Below are positions 8,799 to 18,262 of a stretch of DNA of 64,000 bases, piece by piece (position 1 is the stretch's first letter; each line of letters begins with the position of its first letter). The notes under the pieces were generated by a model. The model was not told where the DNA came from. It worked only from the letters and a program-made list of their open reading frames with translations, and did not search any database. The position numbers and the translations under genes are program-made. Source of the DNA: JAFAXA01 sp963777325 (GTDB lineage Bacteria > Pseudomonadota > Alphaproteobacteria > Acetobacterales > Acetobacteraceae); assembly GCA_963777325.1 (NCBI GenBank), contig CAVZQE010000018.1:62001-126000 (forward strand). The letters run 5' to 3'.

Positions 8799-11700
8799 CG
8801 CGTGTTCCCCCTTGCTCCGCTGGCCCCCCGCACGCGGCCGACCTCGGCCGTGAGCGGGATCGCGACCACGCATCGCAGCCCGGTCGCCAGGAACTCCCGG
8901 CTCACCTCGGCATCGAGTTGGCTGCTCAGCGCCCGCTCGATCAGCGCCGTCCCGAAGCCTCGCCGTCGGGGCGGCTGGACGGAGGGACCGCCGGATTCCG
9001 TCCAGGAAAACGTGAGCGTCCGGCCATCTGCATCTCCGATGCCCGCCCCGCCCATGATCGTCCACGTGACCGCCAGACGTCCGGCGGGCGTCGAGAGCGC
9101 GCCATATTTTGCGGCATTGCTCGCCAGCTCGTGAACCGCCAGTGCCAGAGCCATGCCTGCCCTCGGTGTCAGCGCCACCTCTTCACCCTCGATGGCAACA
9201 TTGCTCCCTTCCTCGCGGTTGTAGGGCGCCAGCTCCGTCGCGACTAGCGTATGCAGCGCGATTTCGCCCTGCCCGGCCTGCGTGAGCAAACTGTGGGCCT
9301 GAGCGATCGCTTGGATGCGCCCCTGCACCTCGGCGGCGAACGCCTCGGGGGCTGGATTGGTCCGCAGGGTCTGGGACACGACGGCGGACACGATCGCCAG
9401 GATGTTTTTTACCCGATGGTCGAGCTCGCCGAGCAACAAGGCGGTCTTCCGCTCGCCTTCCCTGCGCTCGCTGATGTCGCGTGCGACGACCGAAGCACCG
9501 ATGATGCGGCCCTCGACCTCGCGAACCGGCGAGACCGTGATCGAGACGTCGACCGAGCGGCCGTTCCTGGCAAGCCTGACGGCCTCGAAGTTCGCGATGC
9601 GCCCCCCGTCCTGCAGCGTGTCCCGGACTTGCGGCCAATCGTCGGGCATGATTTCGGCCAGCAGCGTGGAGATAGGCCGGCCGATGGCCTGGGCCGCCGG
9701 ATAGCCGTAGAGCTCCTCGGCGCCCGTGTTCCAACTGGTGATCGTGCCGTCGAGATCGTGGCTGATGATCGCGTCCTGTGACGACTCCACGATGGCGGCG
9801 AGCCGCGCGCGCGCCTGCTCGTGCTGCTTTCGTTCGGAAATGTCCATGAAGGTAACAACGGCGCCGTTCACGACGTTGTTCAGATCCCGGTAGGGGCGGA
9901 CCTGCATGACGTAGGTCGCGCCGTCCTCGACCACCATCACCTCGCGCTGGATCGGCGCCAGGGTTCGTAGAACCTGCCGCACATCCTCGCCCAGCCCGTC
10001 GCGGGTCAGGCGGGTGACGATGTCGCTGATCGGTCGCCCTTCGTCCCCCTCGCGTACATTGAAGATGTCCAGGAGCCTCGGGGTGAAGCGTCGGATGCGC
10101 AGGTCACTGTCCAGGAACAAGGTCGCGATCGAGGTACTATCGAACAGGTTTGCGAGATCGCTGTTGGAGCGCACCAGACTGTCATTCCGGGCGTTCAGCT
10201 CCGCGTTGATCGTCTGTAGCTCCTCGTTCAGCGATTGCAGCTCCTCCTTCGAGGTCTCAAGCTCCTCGTTCGCCGATTGCAGCTCCTCGTTGACGGACAA
10301 ATACTCCTCGTTGGAGGACCGCAACTCCTCATTCGCGGCCTCGAGCTCCTCGCTGATGCTGCGCAGCCGCTCTTTGGTCGCGAGCAGATCATCGTTCAAA
10401 GCCTGCACGGCGTCGCCAGCCTGTGCCGTCGCGTGCTGAGGGATCGCGGCCGTCGCGCTCTGCACCGGCTCCTGGAAGGCGACGAGGAACAGGCCCTCCC
10501 CCTTCGGGCCGGGGAGCGGCTCGACAATCAGGTTGACGGACTCGCGGTGATCGGCCGCCTCGAAGCTGAGTTTCTCGTGCACGACTTTCGCGCCCGTCGT
10601 CGCGGCCTGCTTGAGGGCTACTCGCACCGAGGGCCGCAAATCGGCGTGCAGGAGGGCGAACAGGTTGAGGCTCGCAACTCCCGTCGCCGGATCCAGGTAT
10701 TTAGCGGTCTGGCCGGAGAACCGCAGCACGTCGTGCTGCCGGTCGACGACCAGGAAAGCGGGCGCATACCATGCGATGGCGCGCGCCGCCCGGCGGTCGA
10801 TGTCGCTATCCCCCAGGGTCGGGGGGGCCCGGTTCACCGGCAACGCGCTCTCCAGCGGCCTGGGGCGCGGCAACATGGGAAGGCTCGCAGCGGCATCCCG
10901 CCTGACGTAGAGGTGGTGCCGCTTGTCGAAGGGCTCGAAAAGGCGGGCTTGGGTGGCGACGCTTTCCGACGATCCGAGGAACAGGTACCGGCGCGGCCGC
11001 AGGGCATAGTGGAAGGTCGCTAGAACCCGCTGCTGCAGCTGCGGCTCGAAGTAGATCAGCAGATTGCGGCAGGAGACCAGGTCGAGGCGCGAGAAGGGTG
11101 GGTTCTGGACGAGGTCGTGCACCGAGAACAGGCACATCTCGCGAACGCTCTTGGTCACCCTGTAGCTGTCGCCCTCCCTAACGAAGTTGCGCTCCAGGCG
11201 TTCGGCCGAGAAATCCGAGGCGATCGTGCCGGGATACAACCCGGCCCGCGCGGCCTCGATCGCCCGGTCGTCTATGTCGGTTGCGAAGATCTGGACAGGG
11301 CGGCGGCTCCCCAATCGAGCCAGGCCTTCCTTGAGCGAAATCGCGAGCGAGTAGGCCTCCTCGCCTGTCGCGCACCCGGGCACCCAGACCCGGATCGGGT
11401 GAGAGACGGGATCATCGGCCAGCAGCCCCGGTAAAGCCTGCGCTTCGAGTGCCTCGAACGCCTCCGGCTCGCGGAAAAACCGCGTGACGCTGACCAGGAG
11501 CTCGCGGAACAGCAACTCCGCTTCGTGTGGCAGCGTCCGCAGTTGCTCGATATACGCGGGCACCTCGTCTGTCCCGAGCACGTGCATCCGGCGCTGGGTG
11601 CGACGCATCAGCGTGCCGGTTTTGTACTGGCTGAAGTCGCGCCCGAGCCTGCTGTGCAGCACGGCGCAGACGGTCGCCAAGTGGTTCGGGAGATCTTGGC

Positions 11701-12379
11701 GGACGCCGTCCGACCCCTTGCTGCTGTCGCTCACCGCGCGGTGACGCTGGTAATCCAGCAAGGCGCCCGGCATGTCCTCGGGCTTCAGCACGTGGTCCAC
11801 GAAGCCACCATCGGCCGCGCTCTGTGGCATGCCGCTCTTGGCCTGGTGGTCGAACTCGGCCTGGCTGAGGGTGAGGCCGCCCTGCTCCTTGATCGCGGCA
11901 ATCCCGCGCGCGCCGTCGCTGCCGAATCCGGACAGAATGATCCCGACCGCGTTCTCCCCCTGGTCCATGGCGAGCGAGGTGAGGAATGTGTTGATCGCGG
12001 TACGCCTGGCAGCGGTCGGCGCCGGGCGGACGAGGCGGATGCAGCCGCCACTGACGGTGAGGATGGCGTCGGGCGGGATGACGTAGATCCGGTCCGGCTC
12101 GATGGCCGTGCCGTCCTCGGCCAGATGCACCGGCAACGCGGTGTCGGCACCGATGATCGCGACCAGCGAGCTGTTGTGCTTGGGGTCGAGATGCTGGACC
12201 AGCACGAAGGCCATCCCGGTATTGGCCGGCACTCTCCTGAAGAACGTCTTGAAGGCGTCGATGCCACCCGCCGAAGCGCCCATGCCCACGATCAGGCGCG
12301 GCACCTCGTGCGTGGGGTTTCGGGCGCTGGCGTTCCCGCCTGCGCCGGATTGGCCCGGCTCGCTCGGTCTATCTGCCAT
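8795..12379 (-). CDS. CheB-CheR-PAS-HWE multi-domain sensor histidine kinase
   Basis: 1194 residues. Order: CheB methylesterase domain (about 27-215; S36, H63, D155), CheR N-terminal helices and SAM methyltransferase (about 225-480; VPGCATGEEAYSLAI), a regular coiled coil of repeating EEL(Q/E)xxNEEL heptads (about 640-740), PAS domains (about 740-960), and a C-terminal HWE kinase. The HWE part shows ELDHRVKN with the phospho-histidine near residue 988, an N-box HELASNAAKYGAL and a G-box RRGFGTALIERAL. Such fusions link methylation-type sensing and histidine phosphorylation in soluble complexes. No membrane segment is visible, so the sensor is cytosolic. It co-translates with the receiver protein. 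Confidence 0.92.
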   Translation of the reverse strand: MADRPSEPGQSGAGGNASARNPTHEVPRLIVGMGASAGGIDAFKTFFRRVPANTGMAFVLVQHLDPKHNSSLVAIIGADTALPVHLAEDGTAIEPDRIYVIPPDAILTVSGGCIRLVRPAPTAARRTAINTFLTSLAMDQGENAVGIILSGFGSDGARGIAAIKEQGGLTLSQAEFDHQAKSGMPQSAADGGFVDHVLKPEDMPGALLDYQRHRAVSDSSKGSDGVRQDLPNHLATVCAVLHSRLGRDFSQYKTGTLMRRTQRRMHVLGTDEVPAYIEQLRTLPHEAELLFRELLVSVTRFFREPEAFEALEAQALPGLLADDPVSHPIRVWVPGCATGEEAYSLAISLKEGLARLGSRRPVQIFATDIDDRAIEAARAGLYPGTIASDFSAERLERNFVREGDSYRVTKSVREMCLFSVHDLVQNPPFSRLDLVSCRNLLIYFEPQLQQRVLATFHYALRPRRYLFLGSSESVATQARLFEPFDKRHHLYVRRDAAASLPMLPRPRPLESALPVNRAPPTLGDSDIDRRAARAIAWYAPAFLVVDRQHDVLRFSGQTAKYLDPATGVASLNLFALLHADLRPSVRVALKQAATTGAKVVHEKLSFEAADHRESVNLIVEPLPGPKGEGLFLVAFQEPVQSATAAIPQHATAQAGDAVQALNDDLLATKERLRSISEELEAANEELRSSNEEYLSVNEELQSANEELETSKEELQSLNEELQTINAELNARNDSLVRSNSDLANLFDSTSIATLFLDSDLRIRRFTPRLLDIFNVREGDEGRPISDIVTRLTRDGLGEDVRQVLRTLAPIQREVMVVEDGATYVMQVRPYRDLNNVVNGAVVTFMDISERKQHEQARARLAAIVESSQDAIISHDLDGTITSWNTGAEELYGYPAAQAIGRPISTLLAEIMPDDWPQVRDTLQDGGRIANFEAVRLARNGRSVDVSITVSPVREVEGRIIGASVVARDISERREGERKTALLLGELDHRVKNILAIVSAVVSQTLRTNPAPEAFAAEVQGRIQAIAQAHSLLTQAGQGEIALHTLVATELAPYNREEGSNVAIEGEEVALTPRAGMALALAVHELASNAAKYGALSTPAGRLAVTWTIMGGAGIGDADGRTLTFSWTESGGPSVQPPRRRGFGTALIERALSSQLDAEVSREFLATGLRCVVAIPLTAEVGRVRGASGARGNTR

Positions 12380-12782
12380 CGCTTGTCATGAGGCGACTGG
12401 ACCTCCCGCGGACCATGCACGCACCTTTTTTCCGCGGTCAGCAGCCATACAAAGGAGGATAGAGTGAGCCTGCTCGATCCGGGAGAAGGCGCTCCGGGAA
12501 CCGCCAGGACGGCTCTTTTTGTGTTATGGCCGGGTGGTTGAATGCTGTCTACACGATTTTCCCGACAGCATCGCCTGCCGACAGGTTACGTCCGATTCGC
12601 GAGGCGCGATCGGTCGCGCAGCCTGGAGCCGTAACAAAGCCTGCTGCTCATGGGCCAACCTGGGCGGCGCTCGTTTCCGTCCGCGCGCGCTGGCCGGTCT
12701 CGCGGTCGGAAGTGGCTCGCAACGGCTTTGAAAGATTCGCGCAGGAGAAGGTCTTGGGCCGGATCAGCGCTCAGGGAACAAG
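12380..12782. other. Intergenic region between HWE kinase and cas3
   Basis: No convincing gene is visible; the short open frames here have no RBS or family character. It must hold the diverging promoters for the kinase (minus) and the cas operon (plus). The only structure I see is an inverted repeat at 12542-12571. Confidence 0.5.
12542..12571. repeat. Inverted repeat upstream of the cas operon
   Basis: ATGCTGTC at 12542-12549 and its exact complement GACAGCAT at 12564-12571, separated by 14 bases. It lies about 210 bases before cas3. It could be a regulator site or an RNA hairpin; no homopolymer T run follows, so it is not an obvious intrinsic terminator. Confidence 0.4.
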
Positions 12783-14695
12783 ATGCCAACGACACACTCT
12801 GAACGGATCGCGTCGTTGCAGCCCTATGCCCATTCGCTCGACCACGAGCCGGAGGAGGCGTGGGAGAAACTGCCGCAGCATCTGATTGCCGTCGGGCGTC
12901 GTGTGGTGGAATTCGCGGCGCCATTCGGCTGGGGACCAGCTGGGGAGATCGCGGGCCGGCTGCATGATCTCGGCAAGTTCTCCGATCAGTTCCAGGCTTA
13001 TATCCGCGGTCGTTCCCGCAGCGGTGGCGATCATTCCACAGCGGGCGCGGTGGATGTGCTTCGATACGGGCCGACGCTCGGCCGGATGCTGGCGTTCTGC
13101 ATCGCCGGCCATCACACCGGTCTGGCGAACGGAACGGACCTTGAGCACCGCCTGAACGGCAGAGGCTCGCTGCCATCGTACGACGAGTACGCGGGTCAGA
13201 TCGGCGCGTTGCCGGACTGGCGCACGCTCAGGCAGCCCACTTTGTCGAAGCGGCATCGTGGTTTCACGGCGGCCTTCCTGATTCGCATGCTGTTCTCCTG
13301 TCTGGCCGACGCCGATTTCCTGGAAACCGAGCGCTTCTACGCTGAGAGCCGGCGCGAGCCGGCCGAACGCGGCGGATACGCCGATCTGGGCACGCTGCGC
13401 GACCGTCTTCGCGCGCACATGGCCGGAAAACGCGCGAACGGCGGGAGCGCGCTCCACGCGCTGCGTACCGAAGTGCTCGATCATGCGATCGCCAAGGCGA
13501 GCGAACAGCCGGGATTGTTCACGCTGACGGTGCCGACCGGAGGCGGCAAGACCCTCGCTTCCCTCTCCTTCGCCCTGGAACACGCGGTACGGCACCGCAA
13601 GCGGCGGATCGTGTACGTCATCCCCTTCACCTCTATCATTGAGCAGACGGCGGCGGTGTTTCGCGAAGCGCTCGGGACGACGCACGACATCCTTGAGCAT
13701 CACGCCAGCTTCGATTGGGAAAACGGCCCGCGCATGGGCGACGACGAAGAGGGGCGCAACGCCCTCGGCAAGCTGCGCCTCGCGGCCGAGAACTGGGACG
13801 CGCCGATCGTCGTCACGACGGCGGTGCAGTTCTTCGAGAGCCTGTTCGCCGCGAAACCTGCAAGGTGCCGCAAGCTGCACAATCTGGCCGACGCCGTGAT
13901 CGTGCTGGACGAGGCGCAGACCTTGCCGCTCAAGCTGCTGCGCCCCTGCATCGCCGCGCTCGATGAGCTCGCGCGCAACTACGGGAGCAGCGTCGTGTTA
14001 TGCACGGCGACGCAGCCCAACTTGCGCGAGCAGGACGACTTCGCGGACGGGCTCGACATCCCGGCAAGCCGTGAACTCGCGCCCGACCCGGCCGAACTCT
14101 ATGCGCGCCTGAAGCGGGTCTCCCTGCGCAAGCTGCCGGCGCCGGTCGAGGAAGCAGACGTCGCCGACCGCTTCACGGCCAGGCCGCAAATGCTGTGCAT
14201 CGTCAACAACAGGGCGCGGGCCCGGGCGCTGTACGACAAGGTCGCGCATCTGGAGGGCGCCGCGCGGGCGCAGGACGCGGCGAAGGTGGGCGATCTCGTG
14301 GGCATCCTGCCCGCGATCGCCGAGCGCGAGCGGGACCGTTGGTTTCCGTTCGCGGACATCGCGGCTGCGTTCCGCATGATCGAGGACGGGATGGTTCCGG
14401 TCGTCGTGCCGTGGCAATCCTGTCCGTCCGACCGGGCGCCCAAACCCTGCGGGACCGCATCGCGGCCTGCTCGCGTCCGCGGAGCGCGGATCTGCGGCGC
14501 CTGCAACTCTACACCGTGCCGATCCCGGGCAAGAACCGCGACGAGTGGCTTGCCCGAGGCGTCCTGAAACCAGTGCATCCGGCGTTGGGCGACGCGCTGC
14601 TCCGGTTCGAAGGCCTGGCGCACTACCGCGAGGCGACCGGGATCGACATCGCTCACCCGACGGACCGCGATCCGGCGAGTAATCTGATCGACTGA
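12783..14695 (+). pseudogene. cas3: Type I-C cas3, internally deleted and frameshifted
   Basis: The HD nuclease part is intact (H61-D62 in LHDLGKF, H84, H110-H111 in AGHHTGL), as is the first RecA domain (Walker A GGGKT with K256, DEAQ at 376-379, and CTATQ). After CIVNNRARARALYDKVAHL (ends near residue 494) the protein jumps straight to the C-terminal region (ILPAIAERERDRWFPFADI). The usual segment with the HRR, TSLIEAGVD and QAAGRCNREG motifs of the second RecA domain is missing, roughly 130-170 residues. The frame then breaks near 14410-14420 and the tail (YTVPIPGKNRDEWLARG to the stop at 14695) is in another frame, consistent with loss of one base. Helicase function should be lost. Confidence 0.85.
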
Positions 14696-14810
14696 CGGGG
14701 TTCTCTTACCAGAACGCATCGCGTGCCTCTCGGCCAAGCGGCTAGATCCGTTGGCAGGCTGGAAGGCGAACGGACATGAAGGCGCGCTCGCGGCGGGGCT
14801 GGATGCTGGC

Positions 14811-15485
14811 GTGGCATATGGCGTGCGGCTGCGGGTGTGGGGCGAACGGGCGTGTTTCACCAGGCCCGAGATGAAGGTCGAAAGGGTTTCGTACGATCTC
14901 CCGACGCCGACGGCGGCGCGCGGCATCCTCGAGGCGATCCACTGGAAACCGGCGATCCGCTGGCATGTCGATCGCATCCACGTCCTGAAGCCGATTCGGT
15001 TCCAGTCGTTTCGCCGCAACGAGGTCGGGTCGCGCATGAGCGCGCGCGGCGCCATGAAATGCGGCTCGCTCGCGGGCGTCGGATTGTCGGCCCCGGACGA
15101 CCGCCAGCAGCGCGCGGCGATGCTGCTGGTCGACGTCGATTACGTCATCGAGGCGCATTTCGAGATGACGGCCAGGGCCGCGCCGGACGACACGCCAGCC
15201 AAGCACGTCAGCATGTTCAATCGCCGCGCGGCGGACGGGCAGTGTTTCCATCGCCCCTGTCTCGGGGCGCGTGAATTCGCCGCCGGCTTCGCGCTGCTTC
15301 CGGAGGGCGCGCCGCTGCCCGAAAGCCGGCTGCCGGAGGATCAGCGCGCGCGCGATCTCGGCTGGATGCTGTACGACATCGATTTTTCCCGAGGGGAGGC
15401 GAAGTCGCTATTCTTCCGCGCCCGCTTGCAGCACGGCGTGCTGGATGTGAACGCCTGCGCCGTTCAGGGGGGAGTGGCGGCTTGA
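14811..15485 (+). CDS. cas5c: Type I-C Cas5 (Cas5c/Cas5d), pre-crRNA endonuclease
   Basis: 224 residues when started at GTG 14811, which places the family N-terminus (YGVRLRVWGERACFTRPEM) close to the start; TTG 14751 would add 20 residues without family character. The ferredoxin-like RAMP core is recognisable from RVSYDLPTPTAARGILEAI and the KHVSMFNRRA stretch, where the Lys-His pair belongs to the Cas5d processing site. In I-C systems Cas5 replaces Cas6: it cuts pre-crRNA at the base of the repeat hairpin and stays as a Cascade subunit. The stop overlaps the cas8c start (TTGA). The frame is intact, unlike its upstream neighbour. Confidence 0.9.
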   Translation: MAYGVRLRVWGERACFTRPEMKVERVSYDLPTPTAARGILEAIHWKPAIRWHVDRIHVLKPIRFQSFRRNEVGSRMSARGAMKCGSLAGVGLSAPDDRQQRAAMLLVDVDYVIEAHFEMTARAAPDDTPAKHVSMFNRRAADGQCFHRPCLGAREFAAGFALLPEGAPLPESRLPEDQRARDLGWMLYDIDFSRGEAKSLFFRARLQHGVLDVNACAVQGGVAA

Positions 15486-17272
15486 CCGTCCTGCAGGCGC
15501 TCGACCGCTACTATGACCGGATGGCGGCGCGGAGCGAGGTCGCCGAGCCCGGCTTTGCGCCAGAGCCGATCGGCGTCGTTCTGGTTCTCGGCCGCGACGG
15601 GACTCTCCTTGGCGTCGAGACCCGCCACGATCCGAACAATCCCAAGAAGGGACTGATCCGCCCCGTGCCGAAATGGTTCGGCCGGTCGGGGAGCGGCTCC
15701 ACGCCGTTCTTTCTCTGGGACAATACGGCCTACGCGCTCGGGGCGGGCGGCGACAAGAGTCCCGACAAGACCGCGCGCGATCATGCGGCGTTCAAGGCCC
15801 TGCATGCCAAGGAACTGGCCGGGGCGACCGAACCGGGCCTCGTCGCGCTTCGCCGCTTCCTCGCCGAACACTGGACGCCCGATCTGTTCGCCCCGCCGCT
15901 GTTCAGCGACAAGATGCTGAAACTCAATGTCGCGTTCAACCTCGACGGCGAGACTCGCTTCGTCCACGACAGCGATGCGGCGCGAGCCATCGTCGGTCGC
16001 TTGTGCGGCCCGTCGGGCGGCAACGGGCATCTGGTGCAATGCCTGGTGACGGGCGACGAAGCGCCGCCCGCGCGCCTGCATCCCAAGATCAAGGGCGTCG
16101 ATGGCACCGCCTCGGCGGAGGTGCCGCTGGTCTCGTTCAACAACGCCAGCTTTGAATCCTATGGCAAGGAGCAAGGGGAAAACGCGCCCACCTCCGCCCT
16201 CGCCGCGTCGCGCTACGGGGCGGCGTTGAACCGCCTGCTTGCGCGCGGAGACTCACGCAACCGGATCAAGATCGCCGATACGACAGCCGCCTTCTGGGCG
16301 GAGGCGGGGGGCGCTCGCGATCCAGCCGAGGCTGAAAAGGCCGCGGCCGCGGCCGAGGATATCGTGTTCAGCTTCCTGGACGAGCGGCCCAGGAAGGACG
16401 AGGAGGACGACCCCGGCGAGTTGGCGCGCATGCGGGACGCTCTGCAAAAGGTCGCGAAAGGGCGGGCGGTGCAGGATCTGCAGCTCGGTCTGCAGCCGGG
16501 CACCCGCTTCTACGTGCTTGGACTGGCCCCGAACGCGGCGCGGCTGGCGGTCCGGTTCTGGCTCGACAGCAGCTTCGAGGCTCTTGCGACGAGCCTGAAC
16601 CGCCACTTTCAGGATATCGCGATCGAGCCTTCCCCTTGGGGCGCATCGATCCCGAGCGTGCAGCGCCTGTTGGTGAAAACGACCGCGCTGATGGAAAAAT
16701 TCGATAACATTCCGTCCGGCCTGGTCGGCGAGGTCATGCGCGCCGTCCTCGGCGGCACGCCCTATCCCCGCACGCTTCTGGTCGCGGCGATCACCCGGCT
16801 GCGCGCGGGCGACGACGGCGGCCGCGGCTGGCACGCCGCCGTCATCAAGGGCGTGCTCAACCGATCTGGAGGAGAGACGATGCCGAAGGGCCTGAACCCT
16901 GATTGCGACAGCGATGCGTACCAGCTTGGCCGACTGTTCGCCGTCCTGGAAGACGCCCAGAGAACGGCGCTCGGCCGCGTGAATGCCTCGATTGGCGATC
17001 GCTTCTATGGCTCGGCCTCCTCAACGCCGGCGCGAGTGTTCCCGACCTTGCTGCGCGGCGCGCAGACGCACATCGCCGACGCCGAGCGGCGCGACACCGG
17101 CTTCTGGCTGAAGCCGAAGATCGAGAAGATCATGCTCCAGCTGCCTCAATTCTTCCCGGCGACCCTGTCGTTGGAAGACCAGGGCCGTTTCGCGATCGGC
17201 TACTACCAGGAACGCGCAACCCGGCCGCCCAAGAAGGACGCGGACGAATCGCCGCGGCCGCAAGCGCACTGA
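15482..17272 (+). CDS. cas8c: Type I-C Cas8c (Csd1), Cascade large subunit
   Basis: 596 residues, start TTG overlapping the cas5c stop. The opening MTVLQALDRYYDRMAAR and the early segment IRPVPKWFGRSGSGSTPFFLWDN are typical of the Csd1 family, which recognises the PAM and contacts target DNA in I-C Cascade. The C-terminal half (for example LLRGAQTHIADAERRD) contains the region that in I-C can also encode the small subunit Cas11c from an internal start; a possible internal start was not resolved here. Length is normal for the family and there is no frame disruption. Confidence 0.93.
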   Translation: MTVLQALDRYYDRMAARSEVAEPGFAPEPIGVVLVLGRDGTLLGVETRHDPNNPKKGLIRPVPKWFGRSGSGSTPFFLWDNTAYALGAGGDKSPDKTARDHAAFKALHAKELAGATEPGLVALRRFLAEHWTPDLFAPPLFSDKMLKLNVAFNLDGETRFVHDSDAARAIVGRLCGPSGGNGHLVQCLVTGDEAPPARLHPKIKGVDGTASAEVPLVSFNNASFESYGKEQGENAPTSALAASRYGAALNRLLARGDSRNRIKIADTTAAFWAEAGGARDPAEAEKAAAAAEDIVFSFLDERPRKDEEDDPGELARMRDALQKVAKGRAVQDLQLGLQPGTRFYVLGLAPNAARLAVRFWLDSSFEALATSLNRHFQDIAIEPSPWGASIPSVQRLLVKTTALMEKFDNIPSGLVGEVMRAVLGGTPYPRTLLVAAITRLRAGDDGGRGWHAAVIKGVLNRSGGETMPKGLNPDCDSDAYQLGRLFAVLEDAQRTALGRVNASIGDRFYGSASSTPARVFPTLLRGAQTHIADAERRDTGFWLKPKIEKIMLQLPQFFPATLSLEDQGRFAIGYYQERATRPPKKDADESPRPQAH

Positions 17273-17287
17273 ATCCAAGGAGTCGTT

Positions 17288-18262
17288 ATGTGCGAGAGCC
17301 CGGCGCTGACGCGCCGCCATGAGTTCGTGCTGTTCTTCGATGTCGAACGCGGCAACCCGAACGGCGATCCCGATGCCGGCAACATGCCGCGCATGGACCC
17401 CGAGACCGGCCACGGCCTCGTCAGCGACGTGTGCCTCAAGCGCAAGATCCGCAACTATGTCGAGTTGAAGAAGGAAGACGCGCCAGGAAACCGCATCTAT
17501 GTGACGGAAGGCGCGGTCCTGAACGAGAAGCATCGCGAGGCGTATATCCGGGTGCGGGGCGAGGACAAGGAGACCAAGGCCGCCGCCAAGCTCACTCCGA
17601 AGACGGACGACGAAGCCGAGAGGCTGCGCCGGTTCATGTGCGACAATTTCTACGACATCCGCGCGTTCGGCGGCGTTCTCTCGACCGGGATCAATGCCGG
17701 CCAGGTGCGCGGCCCGGTGCAGATGGCGTTCGCGCGCTCGGTCGAACCGGTGCTGCCGCTCGAGATCTCGATCACTCGGATGGCCGCGACGAATGATGAC
17801 GACAAGAAGAAGCGCGCTGAGGGCGACGACAGCCAGGACAAGCGCGGCGACAAGCGCACGATGGGTCGCAAGCACGTCATCCCGTACGGCCTGTATCGCG
17901 CGCACGGCTTCGTCTCCGCGCCGCTGGCGTCGCATCCGAAGAAGGGCACCGGTTTCACCGAGGACGACCTCGATCTCTTGTTCGAGGCGCTCGGCAACAT
18001 GTTCGAGCACGACCGGTCGGCGGCGCGGGGCGAGATGGCGACCCGCAAGCTGATCGTCTTCCGCCACCAAACGGCGCTCGGCAATGCGCACGCGAACGAG
18101 TTGTTCGACCGGGTCCAGACATGGCGTGTGTTCGACGGTGACCGCCGCCCGATCGCCGACGAGCGCAGCGCTAACCGGGGTCCGGCGCGTCATTTCTCGG
18201 ACTACGCCATTACGGTCGATCGCGACGCTCTGCCGCCCGGAGTCGAAGTGATCGAGCGGTGA
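17288..18262 (+). CDS. cas7c: Type I-C Cas7 (Csd2), Cascade backbone
   Basis: 324 residues from an ATG with AAGGAG five bases upstream. Signature segments: FDVERGNPNGDPDAGNMPR near the N-terminus, SDVCLKRKIRNYVE, and FGGVLSTGINAGQVRGPVQ near residue 126-145. These define the Csd2/Cas7 RRM-fold subunit that polymerises along the crRNA. A charged loop rich in Asp and Lys (about 174-194) lies in the middle. It is 15 bases after cas8c and its TGA overlaps the cas4 ATG (TGATG). Fully open. Confidence 0.95.
   Translation: MCESPALTRRHEFVLFFDVERGNPNGDPDAGNMPRMDPETGHGLVSDVCLKRKIRNYVELKKEDAPGNRIYVTEGAVLNEKHREAYIRVRGEDKETKAAAKLTPKTDDEAERLRRFMCDNFYDIRAFGGVLSTGINAGQVRGPVQMAFARSVEPVLPLEISITRMAATNDDDKKKRAEGDDSQDKRGDKRTMGRKHVIPYGLYRAHGFVSAPLASHPKKGTGFTEDDLDLLFEALGNMFEHDRSAARGEMATRKLIVFRHQTALGNAHANELFDRVQTWRVFDGDRRPIADERSANRGPARHFSDYAITVDRDALPPGVEVIER

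Noticed and set aside
12519..12885. Short open frames upstream of cas3
   Set aside because: No ribosome sites or recognisable protein features; they overlap the true cas3 start region.
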